Assembly (NCBI GenBank): GCA_002319885.1
Contig: DCFT01000216.1
Location: 72,828-105,943 of the forward strand
DNA length: 33,116 bases
Source: Bacteroidales bacterium UBA1797
GTDB taxonomy: Bacteria; Bacteroidota; Bacteroidia; Bacteroidales; VadinHA17
Reading direction: 5' to 3'
Part shown: positions 7,861-17,261 of the stretch, piece by piece
Position numbering within the stretch: the first letter of the stretch is position 1
How the letters are laid out: each line of letters begins with the position of its first letter
Translations under genes and position numbers: made by a program
Notes under the pieces: model-generated
Told to the model about the DNA's origin: nothing
Database searches by the model: none
The model's input: the letters and a program-made list of their open reading frames with translations, nothing else

Positions 7861-9099
7861 GAAACCTATGGCTTCAACCGGATCCATTTTGGCTGCAGTA
7901 TTAGCCGGTGCATAACCGGCAACAACACCTATTATACCTGAAATAAATATTGCAAGAAACATGTTTGAAATTGTCAGGTACATATTCAGGTCATAGAGGT
8001 AATTAATAATAAGTGTGCCAATAAATATCATTAATACTCCAAGCAGTCCTCCAATAATAGAAAGAAGCATTGATTCGACAAGAAATTGTTCAAGGATAAA
8101 AAATTTCTTCGCTCCCAGAGCTTTTTGAATTCCAATAATATTTGTCCTTTCCCTAACGGATACAAACATTATATTAGCTATTCCAAATCCACCCACAAGA
8201 ATGGCAAATCCTCCTATTACCCATCCCCCAATGTTGATACCGGCAAAAACGCCATTAAAACTCTGAGAGATCACACTTGCCTGGTTCAACGAAAAGTTAT
8301 CAATTTCATTAGGTTGCAGTCTTCTGGAGGCTCTTAAAATCATTGTGGCTTCATCACTTAATTCCTGCAATGGGACTCCCTCTTTAGCCTTAACCATCAG
8401 AGTAGAATTGAGGAAATTATTTTTCATGTTAATAATAGTCTTTCCAAAGTTCAGGGGAACTACAGTCTCTTCGTCCATCCCGTTATCTCCAATACCCCCG
8501 GTACCTTCTTTTTTAAATACACCGATAACTTTTGTTCTTTTACCTGATATAGTTATATCTTTCCCAATCGGATCCGTCTTCTCGAAGAGTTTTTCTGCGA
8601 TCACGGCGCCAATTATGGCAACATTTTTTCCTGTGGCTGATTCTTCAGGTGAAAAATAACGACCTTTTTCAATTTCAAATGTTCTGATATTGTCAAATTC
8701 GGGGGTTACAGCCCAAACATTAGAATCGCTTGCCAGGTTCTTTTTATATTTTATCTGCTCAGGTTGTGTAATAGTAAGGCAAGCCGCAGCAGTTTTGGTA
8801 GACTTATTTAATATCGCCTGATAATCATTATTCGAGACGACAGGATATTTAATTATATCCCACCAGTTAAGATTTGTATTCAAACCCCATGGCCATTTAT
8901 TAATATATAGAACATTATCTCCCATCGATGAAATGGAATCATGTATCGATTTTTCCATCCAGTCGAGAACTGTGAATACAGATATTATTGAAAAGATTCC
9001 AATTGTAATCCCGAAAAGTGAAAGGAAAGTCCTTAACTTATTAACGATAACGGATTTAAAGGCAAAAACAAATCCCTCTTTTAATAATCTGAAAATCAT
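7852..9099 (-). CDS. MacB/FtsX-type ABC transporter permease
   Basis: This is a 415-residue type VII (MacB-like) permease subunit. An N-terminal membrane helix (about residues 20-45) is followed by a periplasmic MacB-PCD domain of about 230 residues. Three C-terminal helices (about 290-400) form the FtsX domain, with the typical REREN-like VRERTNIIGIQKALGAKK segment between the first two. These proteins power envelope transport or efflux mechanically without carrying substrate through the membrane. No ATPase partner or membrane-fusion protein is adjacent, so it must pair with a subunit encoded elsewhere. It has its own likely promoter at 9131-9138. Confidence 0.9.
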   Translation of the reverse strand: MIFRLLKEGFVFAFKSVIVNKLRTFLSLFGITIGIFSIISVFTVLDWMEKSIHDSISSMGDNVLYINKWPWGLNTNLNWWDIIKYPVVSNNDYQAILNKSTKTAAACLTITQPEQIKYKKNLASDSNVWAVTPEFDNIRTFEIEKGRYFSPEESATGKNVAIIGAVIAEKLFEKTDPIGKDITISGKRTKVIGVFKKEGTGGIGDNGMDEETVVPLNFGKTIINMKNNFLNSTLMVKAKEGVPLQELSDEATMILRASRRLQPNEIDNFSLNQASVISQSFNGVFAGINIGGWVIGGFAILVGGFGIANIMFVSVRERTNIIGIQKALGAKKFFILEQFLVESMLLSIIGGLLGVLMIFIGTLIINYLYDLNMYLTISNMFLAIFISGIIGVVAGYAPANTAAKMDPVEAIGFSF

Positions 9100-9130
9100 T
9101 TTGCTTTTTTGAAGTTATTTATATCAGGTA

Positions 9131-9138
9131 CAAAGATA
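9131..9138 (-). promoter_or_regulatory. Bacteroidota-type -7 box for the MacB-type permease
   Basis: On the minus strand the octamer reads TATCTTTG, an exact match to the TAnnTTTG core used by the main Bacteroidota sigma factor. It lies 32 nt before the permease start at 9099. No clear TTTG -33 box is visible at the usual distance. Confidence 0.55.
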
Positions 9139-9252
9139 CGAAAATCATTTAACGTTAATTATCATATCTTATAATGTATGAGGTTAATAAAAAAATATCT
9201 ATTTTTAGACGCCAGAATAGGGACTTCCAACGACGGTCGTAATTATCATATA

Positions 9253-10776
9253 ATGAGTGACAAACGAATTCACAGTGCTCTGATTTCAGTTTTTTATAAA
9301 GAAGGGTTAGCTGATATAGTGAAGCTTCTTTACAAATTTGATGTAAAAATTTATTCTACAGGCGGTACTTTTAATTTTATTAATGACCTGAATATACCTG
9401 CTGAAAAAGTTGAAGATCTTACTACATACCCATCTATTCTTGGCGGAAGAGTTAAAACACTTCATCCGTCTGTTTTCGGTGGGATACTGGCGAGAAGGGA
9501 TAATGCTGAGGACAGAGAGCAGCTTTCTAAATTCGGGATACCCGAAATAGATCTTGTTATTGTAGATCTTTATCCATTCGAAGAGACGGTAAAATCGGTT
9601 GATGAAGAAGTGGAGATAATAGAGAAGATAGATATCGGAGGTATTTCCCTTATCAGGGCAGCTGCAAAGAACTACAATGATGTCCTGGTTGTATCAGGAA
9701 GGGAACAATATGCTGATGTTCTGAAATTACTTGAAGAAAAGCAGGGATATACATCCATATCCGACAGAAGGTTATATGCGGCAAAAGCATTCCAGACATC
9801 GTCGCATTACGATACTGCCATTTTTAATTATTTTAACAGGGAAGAATTAATTCCGGCGTTCAGGGAGAGCATTAATACTTCTTATCCTTTGCGTTATGGA
9901 GAAAATCCACATCAGAAAGGAATATATTATGGAGACATCACTCTGATTTTTGACAAACTTCACGGTAAGGAAATCTCATACAATAACCTTCTGGATCTTG
10001 ATGCTGCTTTAAGCCTGATTGATGAATTCAGGATGAATACCTGTGTTATCATTAAACATAATAACGCCTGCGGTGTAGCTTCACGCGATAATCAACTTGA
10101 TGCCTGGAAGGATGCTCTGGCCTGTGATCCGGTTTCAGCTTATGGAGGTGTAATAATTACGAATACCTGTGTGGATGAAACGACAGCAACAGAGATCGAC
10201 AAGATATTTTTTGAAATAATTATAGCTCCTGGTTATTCTCAATCTGCTCTTGAAATACTTAAGCATAAAAAGAACAGAATAATTCTTCTCAGAAAAGAAA
10301 CTGATCGGCAAAAATCGGGTTTCAGATCGCTGCTTAACGGAGTGCTTTGGCAGGAAAGGGATAATAGTACAGAATCAGCTGACCAGATGAAACCTGTTAC
10401 TGTCAGGACTCCTCAACCGCGGGAATCAGACGATATGGTTTTTGCCAATATTATCGTAAAGCACAGTAAATCCAATGCAATTGTCCTTGCGAAAAATAAT
10501 CAGCTGTGCGCCAGTGGTATAGGACAAACTTCCAGGGTTGATGCTTTGAAACAGGCAATAGAAAAGGCACGATCGTTTGGATTCGACCTTAACGGGGCAG
10601 TTCTGGCTTCCGATGCTTATTTCCCGTTTGCCGACAGTGTTGAGATAGCGCACAAGGCAGGAATAACTGCAGTGGTTCAGCCGGGAGGATCCGTCAGAGA
10701 CAAGGAGTCTATTGATTATTGTTCTTCTAATGGAATCGCAATGGTATTTACAGGGATCAGACACTTTAGACATTAA
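9253..10776 (+). CDS. purH: Bifunctional AICAR formyltransferase/IMP cyclohydrolase
   Basis: PurH does the last two steps of IMP synthesis: formylation of AICAR and closure to IMP. The reading frame opens at 9178, but family proteins start close to the KRIHSALISV segment, so the ATG at 9253 is chosen, giving 507 residues. The N-terminal IMP cyclohydrolase (MGS-like) domain has YSTGGT and GGRVKTLHP. The formyltransferase domain has RYGENPHQ and the catalytic KHNNACG segment. It ends 24 nt before mreB and may be co-transcribed with the rod-shape genes; this order is common in Bacteroidota. The open extension 9178-9252 is probably leader. Confidence 0.96.
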   Translation: MSDKRIHSALISVFYKEGLADIVKLLYKFDVKIYSTGGTFNFINDLNIPAEKVEDLTTYPSILGGRVKTLHPSVFGGILARRDNAEDREQLSKFGIPEIDLVIVDLYPFEETVKSVDEEVEIIEKIDIGGISLIRAAAKNYNDVLVVSGREQYADVLKLLEEKQGYTSISDRRLYAAKAFQTSSHYDTAIFNYFNREELIPAFRESINTSYPLRYGENPHQKGIYYGDITLIFDKLHGKEISYNNLLDLDAALSLIDEFRMNTCVIIKHNNACGVASRDNQLDAWKDALACDPVSAYGGVIITNTCVDETTATEIDKIFFEIIIAPGYSQSALEILKHKKNRIILLRKETDRQKSGFRSLLNGVLWQERDNSTESADQMKPVTVRTPQPRESDDMVFANIIVKHSKSNAIVLAKNNQLCASGIGQTSRVDALKQAIEKARSFGFDLNGAVLASDAYFPFADSVEIAHKAGITAVVQPGGSVRDKESIDYCSSNGIAMVFTGIRHFRH

Positions 10777-10800
10777 ATATTAAATTAATTAGCTCATATA

Positions 10801-11823
10801 ATGGGACTATTTTCATTTTTAACACAGGAAATTGCAATTGATCTTGGCACTGCAAACACAATCATCATTCACAACGATAAAGTTGTTGTCGATGAACCAT
10901 CCATTGTGGCAATAGATAAGAATACAGGTAAGCTGATTGCAATAGGCGAAAAGGCAAGACAGATGCATGGCAAAACGCATGAGAACATTAAGACTATCAG
11001 GCCTTTACGTGATGGAGTCATCGCCGATTTCAATGCTGCCGAACTGATGATCAGGGGAATGATCAAGATGATTAACAAAGGACCACGTCTTTTCTCCCCT
11101 TCCCTTAAAATGGTTGTCTGTATACCTTCAGGAAGTACGGAGGTGGAGATTCGTGCAGTGCGTGACTCCTCGGAACATGCAGGCGGACGGGATGTTTATA
11201 TGATCTATGAACCAATGGCGGCAGCCATAGGGATCGGTCTCGATGTCGAAGCGCCGGAAGGTTGCATGGTTATTGATATTGGAGGTGGAACTACCGAAAT
11301 AGCGGTAATAGCATTAGGGGGTATAGTGTGCAATAAATCAATCAGAATTGCTGGAGATGGATTTACTGCTGATATTCAGGCATATATGCGTCATCAGCAT
11401 AACATTAAAATAGGAGAACGCACAGCGGAAGATATTAAGATAGGAGTGGGAGCAGCCCTTCCTGATATAGATAATCCTCCTCCTGATTTTGTTGTGAGAG
11501 GACCAAATATTATGACGGCGCTTCCAATAGAAATACCGATCTCCTATCAGGAAATAGCCTATTGTCTCGATAAATCTTTATCTAAAGTGGAAGCTGCTCT
11601 TTTAAATGTTTTGGAGCAAACACCACCGGAGCTCTATGCCGATATAGTGAACAAAGGCATTTATCTGGCAGGTGGAGGAGCTTTGCTGAGAGGTCTTGAC
11701 AAGAGATTGACCGATAAGATCAATATTCCGTTTAATGTTGTTGAGGACCCGCTGCATGCTGTTGCGCGAGGTACTGGTGTAGCACTGAAGAATGTCGATA
11801 AATTTCCGTTCCTGATGAGATAA
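10801..11823 (+). CDS. mreB: Rod-shape actin homologue MreB
   Basis: MreB forms membrane-associated filaments that direct the elongation machinery of the side wall. The 340 residues contain the actin-family phosphate-1 loop IDLGTANT near residue 13, phosphate-2 loop DIGGGTTE near 158 and the adenosine loop GGGALLRGL near 290. The opening MGLFSF is the usual short amphipathic membrane-binding end. The gene leads the mreB-mreC-mreD-mrdA-rodA cluster and mreC follows after 13 nt. A promoter distinct from that of purH was not found in the 24-nt gap. Confidence 0.98.
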   Translation: MGLFSFLTQEIAIDLGTANTIIIHNDKVVVDEPSIVAIDKNTGKLIAIGEKARQMHGKTHENIKTIRPLRDGVIADFNAAELMIRGMIKMINKGPRLFSPSLKMVVCIPSGSTEVEIRAVRDSSEHAGGRDVYMIYEPMAAAIGIGLDVEAPEGCMVIDIGGGTTEIAVIALGGIVCNKSIRIAGDGFTADIQAYMRHQHNIKIGERTAEDIKIGVGAALPDIDNPPPDFVVRGPNIMTALPIEIPISYQEIAYCLDKSLSKVEAALLNVLEQTPPELYADIVNKGIYLAGGGALLRGLDKRLTDKINIPFNVVEDPLHAVARGTGVALKNVDKFPFLMR

Positions 11824-11836
11824 TAAAAGGATTTGA

Positions 11837-12658
11837 ATGAGGAATCTGCTAAATTTTCTGGCCAGATATAATAGCCTGATCATCTTTCTGTTTCTTGAAG
11901 GAATAGCATTTTATTTGATTTCAACAAGGAATAACTACCAAAATTCAAGGCTTGTGAATAGTGTCAGAGGCGTGACAAGCGGAATTGAAAAGAAGATTAA
12001 TAATACTAAGTCGTACCTGAGTCTTCGCAAGGTTAATGAAACCCTGGCAGAGGAAAATGTAGCTTTGAAAAATAGGATAGCAAAATTCACAAAAACAGAG
12101 AGTTCTCTTTTTTTTTCTGTTAATGATTCCATATATAAGCAACAATATTTTCATACTTCTGCTGAAGTAATCAAAAATTCTGTAAACAAGCAAAGGAATT
12201 TTTTTACAATTAATAAAGGCGAAAGTCAGGGCATAAAAGTTGATATGGCTGTTATTTCTTCAAATAGTGTAGCAGGAGTAATTGTTGGCTGTTCTAAAAA
12301 TTTTTCTGTTGCAATGTCGCTGCTGAATCCCGATTTTAAATTAAGCGCCAGGATCAAATCAAATGGCTATTTTGGTTCACTGAGCTGGGACGGAAAAGAT
12401 TACAGGTACGCAATTCTGAGTGAAATTCCTCAGCATGTGATTGTAACTGTTGGCGATACAATAGAGACGACTGGCTATTCAGCAATTTTCCCTGAAGGTG
12501 AGATAATAGGTACTGTGAGCGATTATGAGATATATGGAGGTGATTTTTATAAAATAAAGATTTTGCTTGCGACTGATTTAAAAAAATTGCATTTTGTCGA
12601 TGTTGTTGGCAATATGAAAAAAACGGAAGAGACGGAACTTGAAAAATTATATAAATGA
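11837..12658 (+). CDS. mreC: Rod-shape-determining protein MreC
   Basis: MreC links the cytoplasmic MreB filament to periplasmic PBP2 and activates wall elongation. The 273 residues have one N-terminal membrane helix (about 10-28), a helical coiled-coil segment (about 45-85) and a periplasmic beta domain (about 100-260) with the family motif NKGESQGIKVDMAV. The Lys-rich C-terminal end is short. The stop overlaps the mreD start in an ATGA, which implies translational coupling. Confidence 0.95.
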   Translation: MRNLLNFLARYNSLIIFLFLEGIAFYLISTRNNYQNSRLVNSVRGVTSGIEKKINNTKSYLSLRKVNETLAEENVALKNRIAKFTKTESSLFFSVNDSIYKQQYFHTSAEVIKNSVNKQRNFFTINKGESQGIKVDMAVISSNSVAGVIVGCSKNFSVAMSLLNPDFKLSARIKSNGYFGSLSWDGKDYRYAILSEIPQHVIVTVGDTIETTGYSAIFPEGEIIGTVSDYEIYGGDFYKIKILLATDLKKLHFVDVVGNMKKTEETELEKLYK

Positions 12659-13161
12659 TCAATTCAATCTTTAGGTTTGGTCTGATTTTTATTTTGCTTA
12701 TACTGTTACAGGTTTTGCTTTTTAACAATATCCAGTTCAGTGGATACGTTAATCCATATGTATATATAATGTTTATTCTGCTTTTGCCTATAGAAATCCC
12801 ATCGTGGTTACTGTTACTGCTGGCATTTGGGACCGGACTGATCATGGATTTTTTTTCAGGATCGCCCGGTATGCATACTTCAGCAACAGTTCTTGCAGGA
12901 TTTGTAAGGCCAAATGTTCTGAGGATAGTTTCTCCAAAGGACGGTTATGAATCAGGGTCTGACCCGTCAATGTTCATTTACGGATTCAGGTGGTTTTTCT
13001 TATACACGTTGCTAATGGTACTTATTCACCATACTGCTCTCTTTTACCTCGAAGTCTTCAGGTTTGCAGATTTCTTCAGAACAATGCTCAGAGTAATATT
13101 AAGTACAATATTTACAGTGACGTTTATTCTTTTGATTGAATTTTACAGGAGAGGAAAGTAA
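12655..13161 (+). CDS. mreD: Rod-shape-determining membrane protein MreD
   Basis: This is a 168-residue integral membrane protein with four or five predicted helices (about 5-25, 33-60, 62-80, 108-130, 140-162). Size, hydrophobicity and position between mreC and mrdA identify it as MreD. The GLIMDFFSGSPGMHTSA segment between helices is family-like. The start overlaps mreC by 4 nt. mrdA begins 13 nt after the stop. Confidence 0.9.
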   Translation: MINSIFRFGLIFILLILLQVLLFNNIQFSGYVNPYVYIMFILLLPIEIPSWLLLLLAFGTGLIMDFFSGSPGMHTSATVLAGFVRPNVLRIVSPKDGYESGSDPSMFIYGFRWFFLYTLLMVLIHHTALFYLEVFRFADFFRTMLRVILSTIFTVTFILLIEFYRRGK

Positions 13162-13174
13162 TTGTGAGGGTGTT

Positions 13175-14998
13175 ATGAAAGATTCATTCATTAACAGGAA
13201 ATATGTTATTATGGCCATCGTTGTACTCGCTACACTTGGCCTATTAGTGAGGTTGTTTATTATTCAGGTTATAAGAAACTCATACAGACTTTCAGCCGAT
13301 AATAATGTTCTGAGGTATGTTACGCAATACCCGGCAAGAGGATTGATTTACGACAGGACAGGTAAGCTCATTGTCTACAATCAGGCTGCATATGATCTGA
13401 TGGTTATTCCGGCCCAGACCTCAAAGATTGATACAACAGGATTTTGTGATATACTTGGTATTTCAAATGATCTGTTCAGGAAACAGATGAAAGCTGCAAT
13501 AAATTATTCACGACGTGCTCCTTCGGTATTTCTGAAGCAGGTCTCGGATGAAACTTATGCACGGTTCCAGGAAAAAATGTTCCTCTATCCGGGGTTCTAT
13601 GTGCAGCCACGAACACTTCGGAAGTACTCAAAACCAGTTGCTGCACATGTACTTGGGTATGTAAGCGAGGTAGATGATGGGGTTACGAGGAAAGATCCTT
13701 ATTATAAGCCAGGAGATTATATCGGGAAGAGTGGAATTGAAGAAGCTTATGAAAAACAGCTCAGAGGCAGAAGAGGGGTTAAGATCTTTCTTGTTGACGT
13801 ATACAGTCGTATAAAAGGTTCATTTGAAGGAGGGAAGAAGGATACACTTGCTGTTCAGGGAACAAATATCGTATCGTCGATAGATCTCGATCTGCAGGAA
13901 TACGGAGAGCTTCTCATGCAAAACAAAAAAGGGAGCATTGTTGCTATTGAGCCAAAAACGGGAGAAGTTCTCTCACTTATATCAGCGCCTGACTATGATC
14001 CTGCACTGCTTGTAGGAAGGGTTAGATCAGAAAATTTCGCAAAACTTCAGAGCGATTCGGTACTGCAGCCACTATTTAACAGGGCATTAATGGCATCATA
14101 TCCGCCGGGATCGACTTTCAAACCAATAAATGGATTGATTGGGCTTCAGGAAGGGGTTATCACTCCGGAGACACTTTTTGAGTGCCATAGAGGATATTTG
14201 TTCGTGGCATGCCATGATCATCCTTCACCGCTTAATATAGTTGGTGCCATTGGAAATTCGTGCAATGCGTATTTTTGTCAGACGTACAGAAGAGTACTCG
14301 AAAATCCGGCATATAATACCATTGGCGATGCTTATGATAAGTGGAGAGAATATTTGAGCGAATTCGGATTTGGCAACAAACTTGGGACTGATTTTGTAAA
14401 TGAGTTAAGAGGATTTATTCCAACGACAGATTATTTTGATAAATATTATGGAAAGAACAGATGGAAAGCTCTTACTGTTATATCAATGGCAATTGGTCAG
14501 GGTGAGGTAGGTACAACTCCACTGCAGATGGCGAATATGACAGCTGCCATTGCAAACCGTGGTTACTTCTACACACCACATATTGTTAAATCTGTTGGAG
14601 AAGGCCATAACATTGACAAGCGGTTTACGACTAAACACATTATAAACATCGATACTGCAAATTTTGAAAAGATTATTTCAGGGATGGAACAAGCAGTGAA
14701 TAGTGGAACAGCAGCTTCTGTTAAATTAAAAGATATCATCATTTGCGGTAAGACAGGAACGGCGCAAAACCCTCATGGGGCCAATCATTCTGTTTTTATT
14801 GCATTTGCACCTAAGGATGATCCTAAAATTGCCATAGCAGTATATGTTGAAAATGCAGGTTTTGGAGCAACCTACGCGGCACCTGTGGCTAGTCTTATGA
14901 TAGAAAAATATCTGAAAGGATCAATAACCAATAAAGCAATGGAAAAGAGAATACTTGACATGAATCTTGAGGGTTCGAACAGTGAAGCGGAGCGATAA
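13175..14998 (+). CDS. mrdA: Penicillin-binding protein 2, elongation transpeptidase
   Basis: PBP2 cross-links new peptidoglycan in the side wall together with RodA. The open frame begins at a TTG at 13136 inside mreD, but the ATG at 13175, preceded by GTGAGGGTGTT, gives a standard start with Lys-rich MKDSFINRK before the membrane helix (about 9-31). The pedestal (PBP dimer) domain follows to about residue 220. The transpeptidase domain has Ser313 in STFK (313-316), the SCN triad at 362-364 and KTGT at 526-529. The 607-residue length is normal. All catalytic motifs are intact. Confidence 0.97.
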   Translation: MKDSFINRKYVIMAIVVLATLGLLVRLFIIQVIRNSYRLSADNNVLRYVTQYPARGLIYDRTGKLIVYNQAAYDLMVIPAQTSKIDTTGFCDILGISNDLFRKQMKAAINYSRRAPSVFLKQVSDETYARFQEKMFLYPGFYVQPRTLRKYSKPVAAHVLGYVSEVDDGVTRKDPYYKPGDYIGKSGIEEAYEKQLRGRRGVKIFLVDVYSRIKGSFEGGKKDTLAVQGTNIVSSIDLDLQEYGELLMQNKKGSIVAIEPKTGEVLSLISAPDYDPALLVGRVRSENFAKLQSDSVLQPLFNRALMASYPPGSTFKPINGLIGLQEGVITPETLFECHRGYLFVACHDHPSPLNIVGAIGNSCNAYFCQTYRRVLENPAYNTIGDAYDKWREYLSEFGFGNKLGTDFVNELRGFIPTTDYFDKYYGKNRWKALTVISMAIGQGEVGTTPLQMANMTAAIANRGYFYTPHIVKSVGEGHNIDKRFTTKHIINIDTANFEKIISGMEQAVNSGTAASVKLKDIIICGKTGTAQNPHGANHSVFIAFAPKDDPKIAIAVYVENAGFGATYAAPVASLMIEKYLKGSITNKAMEKRILDMNLEGSNSEAER

Positions 14999-16406
14999 TG
15001 TCCTGAACAGAATTGATAAGACTTCAATTGTCTTATTTTTACTTCTCATCTTCATGGGTTGGATAAATATCTATGCGGCAGTCTATAATGAAGATCATCC
15101 CGGATTACTCGATTTTTCACAACGGTATGGAAAACAGTTCCTCTGGATCATTGCATCGATTATTCTTGCCATTTTTATTGCGATTATAGATAACCGTTTT
15201 TATTTCTTTTTTGCCTGGTTCATTTATGGATTTTGTATGTTACTGCTTATCCTGGTGGTTATTTTTGGGAAGGAGATAAACGGGGCAAAGTCGTGGTTTG
15301 AGTTTGGAAGCATCAGCCTTCAGCCTTCTGAACTGGCAAAGTTCGGAACAGCCCTTGCTCTTGCCAGCTATTTAAATAACCGCAGACAGGATCTGACCAG
15401 GCTGTCAGTAATTGGTCCTGCATTTGCAATAATACTTTTTCCGGCTATGTTGACAATGCTTCAACCCGATACTGGTTCGGCAATTGTGTTCTTTTCTCTG
15501 TTTATTGTCCTATTCAGAGAGGGGATGAGTCCATATATTTTTGTATCAGGGTTACTTATGATACTTCTTTTCTTTCTTACTCTTCTTTCCAACATTCTTT
15601 ATCTGTCAATTGCTTTGATAATTGTTGCAGCGATTCTTGTGTGGTTCACAACAAAGAAATGGAAACTGGCCATCGCCGGAACCTTACTTTTCGCTGTCAT
15701 TGCCGGGATTATTTACCTGTTCGATCATTATGTCATTAAATCCATTGGAAATGAGATGGTTGTTTTCATCTCGCTGATATTATCCGGGGCTTTATACTCT
15801 ATTTATATTTATAATAAGAGAGCAGCTTCTGTCTTAATAATCTTTCTCTTCCTGCTGGGAAGTATCATATTTGTAAATTCATTTAATTACGCTTTTAATA
15901 ATGTACTTCCACAACATCAGAAGGACAGAATTAACATTCTTCTAGGTTTTAAGACCGATCCTCATGGAACAGGTTATAATGTCAATCAGTCAATAATATC
16001 AGTAGGTTCGGGAGGCTTTGGGGGAAAGGGATTTTTACAGGGAACACAGACAAAGTTTAAGTTTGTTCCCAAACAAAGTTCTGATTTCATATTCTGTACG
16101 GTGGGTGAAGAGTGGGGATTTATGGGCTCCTTTGTAGTAATCGGGATCTATTTGTCTCTTCTTTTGAGATTGATTTTTCTGGCAGAACGACAACGCTCAG
16201 ACTTTGCGAGGATATATGGATATAGTGTTGTCTCTATCCTGTTTACCCATATTTTTTTAAATATAGGAATGGCTATAGGGCTTGTACCTGTTATTGGTAT
16301 CCCATTACCGTTTTTAAGTTACGGAGGCAGCTCATTATGGGGTTTTACAATTCTAGTGTTTATTTTTCTGAGGCTCGATGCAAGCCGCACTGAATACCTT
16401 ATCTGA
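14982..16406 (+). CDS. rodA: Peptidoglycan glycosyltransferase RodA
   Basis: This SEDS-family polytopic membrane protein polymerises glycan strands from lipid II and partners with PBP2. About ten membrane helices are visible, with the family segments SLQPSELAKFG, QPDTGSAI and PFLSYGGSS. The frame opens at a TTG at 14967; the GTG at 14982 is preferred because GAGGG lies 8 nt upstream, giving 474 residues and a 17-nt overlap with mrdA. The extra hydrophobic stretch at about 195-300 makes it longer than proteobacterial RodA. The stop abuts the stop of the opposite-strand AcpH-like gene. Confidence 0.95.
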   Translation: MKRSDNVLNRIDKTSIVLFLLLIFMGWINIYAAVYNEDHPGLLDFSQRYGKQFLWIIASIILAIFIAIIDNRFYFFFAWFIYGFCMLLLILVVIFGKEINGAKSWFEFGSISLQPSELAKFGTALALASYLNNRRQDLTRLSVIGPAFAIILFPAMLTMLQPDTGSAIVFFSLFIVLFREGMSPYIFVSGLLMILLFFLTLLSNILYLSIALIIVAAILVWFTTKKWKLAIAGTLLFAVIAGIIYLFDHYVIKSIGNEMVVFISLILSGALYSIYIYNKRAASVLIIFLFLLGSIIFVNSFNYAFNNVLPQHQKDRINILLGFKTDPHGTGYNVNQSIISVGSGGFGGKGFLQGTQTKFKFVPKQSSDFIFCTVGEEWGFMGSFVVIGIYLSLLLRLIFLAERQRSDFARIYGYSVVSILFTHIFLNIGMAIGLVPVIGIPLPFLSYGGSSLWGFTILVFIFLRLDASRTEYLI

Positions 16407-17018
16407 TCAGAAGGGGATTGTTATCCTGTGTGAGATTTCAATTCCAAAGTCTTTTTCAACATAATCAATAAGTTGAGGAAAAAACTCCATAAAATCATCC
16501 TGAAGTGAATAATAGTTCTTTTTTAGTGCATGCATTGCAAACCGGGTTTCATTAGGAAGCGTTGACCGTTTACTCAGAGTATTCAGTACGTGACGGATCC
16601 CACCCAGGGTCTGATAAGATTCAATCCAGTTATTTATTATAAAGAATGGCATCATTTCCCTGACATTCTCCGGCATAATTTCGTAATTATTCACCAATGC
16701 TCTGTAAAAATTGTATGTCACACTTTCAAGAGGTCTTCTCGAAAAAAAATCCCACTCCTTTGTAAGAAAATGATCGTAAATTATGTCAGTAATAACACCT
16801 GAATATTTATGATATTTTCTTGTAAAAAAAATTTTACTACGGTGGACAACAGGATGGCTATCGGTGAAACCGTCAATGTGACGGTGCAATATTATCCCTT
16901 TTCTGATCAGATCGGGATACTTTAAGTAATCGCGTCCTTTGACATAATCACCTATGTAATTGCCAATGATTATTTTATCAGAATCACCAGAAAGATATAT
17001 GTGAGCCAGAACATTCAT
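16407..17018 (-). CDS. AcpH-like acyl carrier protein phosphodiesterase
   Basis: The 203 residues match the AcpH family (DUF479): MNVLAHIYLS at the start, the GNYIGDYVKG segment with Asp24, and the histidine-rich LHRHIDGFTDSH (44-55). Family enzymes are HD-type metal phosphodiesterases that remove the 4'-phosphopantetheine arm from acyl carrier protein, though in vivo importance is unclear. It is a single gene that converges on rodA with no base between the stop codons. It diverges from the cDPGS-like gene across a 254-bp gap with inverted repeats. Confidence 0.85.
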   Translation of the reverse strand: MNVLAHIYLSGDSDKIIIGNYIGDYVKGRDYLKYPDLIRKGIILHRHIDGFTDSHPVVHRSKIFFTRKYHKYSGVITDIIYDHFLTKEWDFFSRRPLESVTYNFYRALVNNYEIMPENVREMMPFFIINNWIESYQTLGGIRHVLNTLSKRSTLPNETRFAMHALKKNYYSLQDDFMEFFPQLIDYVEKDFGIEISHRITIPF

Positions 17019-17063
17019 ATCACGTCATAATAGTACAAAGAATTTGCCATATACTTTCTCATA

Positions 17064-17093
17064 TTGAAAACATTTTCTTTAACATGTTTTCAA
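17064..17093. promoter_or_regulatory. 10-bp perfect inverted repeat in the divergent gap
   Basis: TTGAAAACAT (17064-17073) and ATGTTTTCAA (17084-17093) are exact reverse complements separated by 10 bases. The half-site centres are 20 bp apart, two helical turns, which suits a dimeric regulator. It starts 45 nt upstream of the AcpH-like start codon and could equally be a leader hairpin of that gene. Confidence 0.45.
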
Positions 17094-17199
17094 AGCATAC
17101 CTTAATCAGGTATAACAGGCTATAATCCAAGAAAATACATCATAAAAACAGTGTTTTAAAAAATCCTAAAAAATGCTCGGAAGTTTGGTATGCAAATTA

Positions 17200-17227
17200 T
17201 ACATTTGTTGATTCATTTTAAAATGAA
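17200..17227 (+). promoter_or_regulatory. Promoter core plus 16-bp palindrome upstream of the cDPGS-like gene
   Basis: TACATTTG (17200-17207) matches the TAnnTTTG -7 core. Five bases on is the perfect palindrome TTCATTTTAAAATGAA (17212-17227), which would cover the expected transcription start and early leader. A repressor bound here would block initiation. A TTTG at 17184-17187 is too close to be the usual -33 box. The inferred leader is about 60 nt. Confidence 0.45.
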
Positions 17228-17261
17228 AATACATTTCCGTCAAATAATTATCTAATTAAAC

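Noticed and set aside
9178..9252. 25-residue N-terminal extension of purH
   Set aside because: PurH proteins begin near the KRIHSALISV segment, and the extension looks like AT-rich leader.
10426..10773. 115-residue minus-strand ORF in the 3' part of purH
   Set aside because: It is fully antisense to a conserved PurH region, and no ribosome binding site or family features are visible.
12354..12845. 163-residue ORF on the minus strand across the mreC/mreD junction
   Set aside because: It is antisense to two well-supported genes, has a low-complexity Ser/Asn/Leu-rich composition and matches no family.
13136..13174. TTG start for mrdA inside mreD
   Set aside because: The ATG at 13175 has a purine-rich upstream sequence and gives the standard N terminus.
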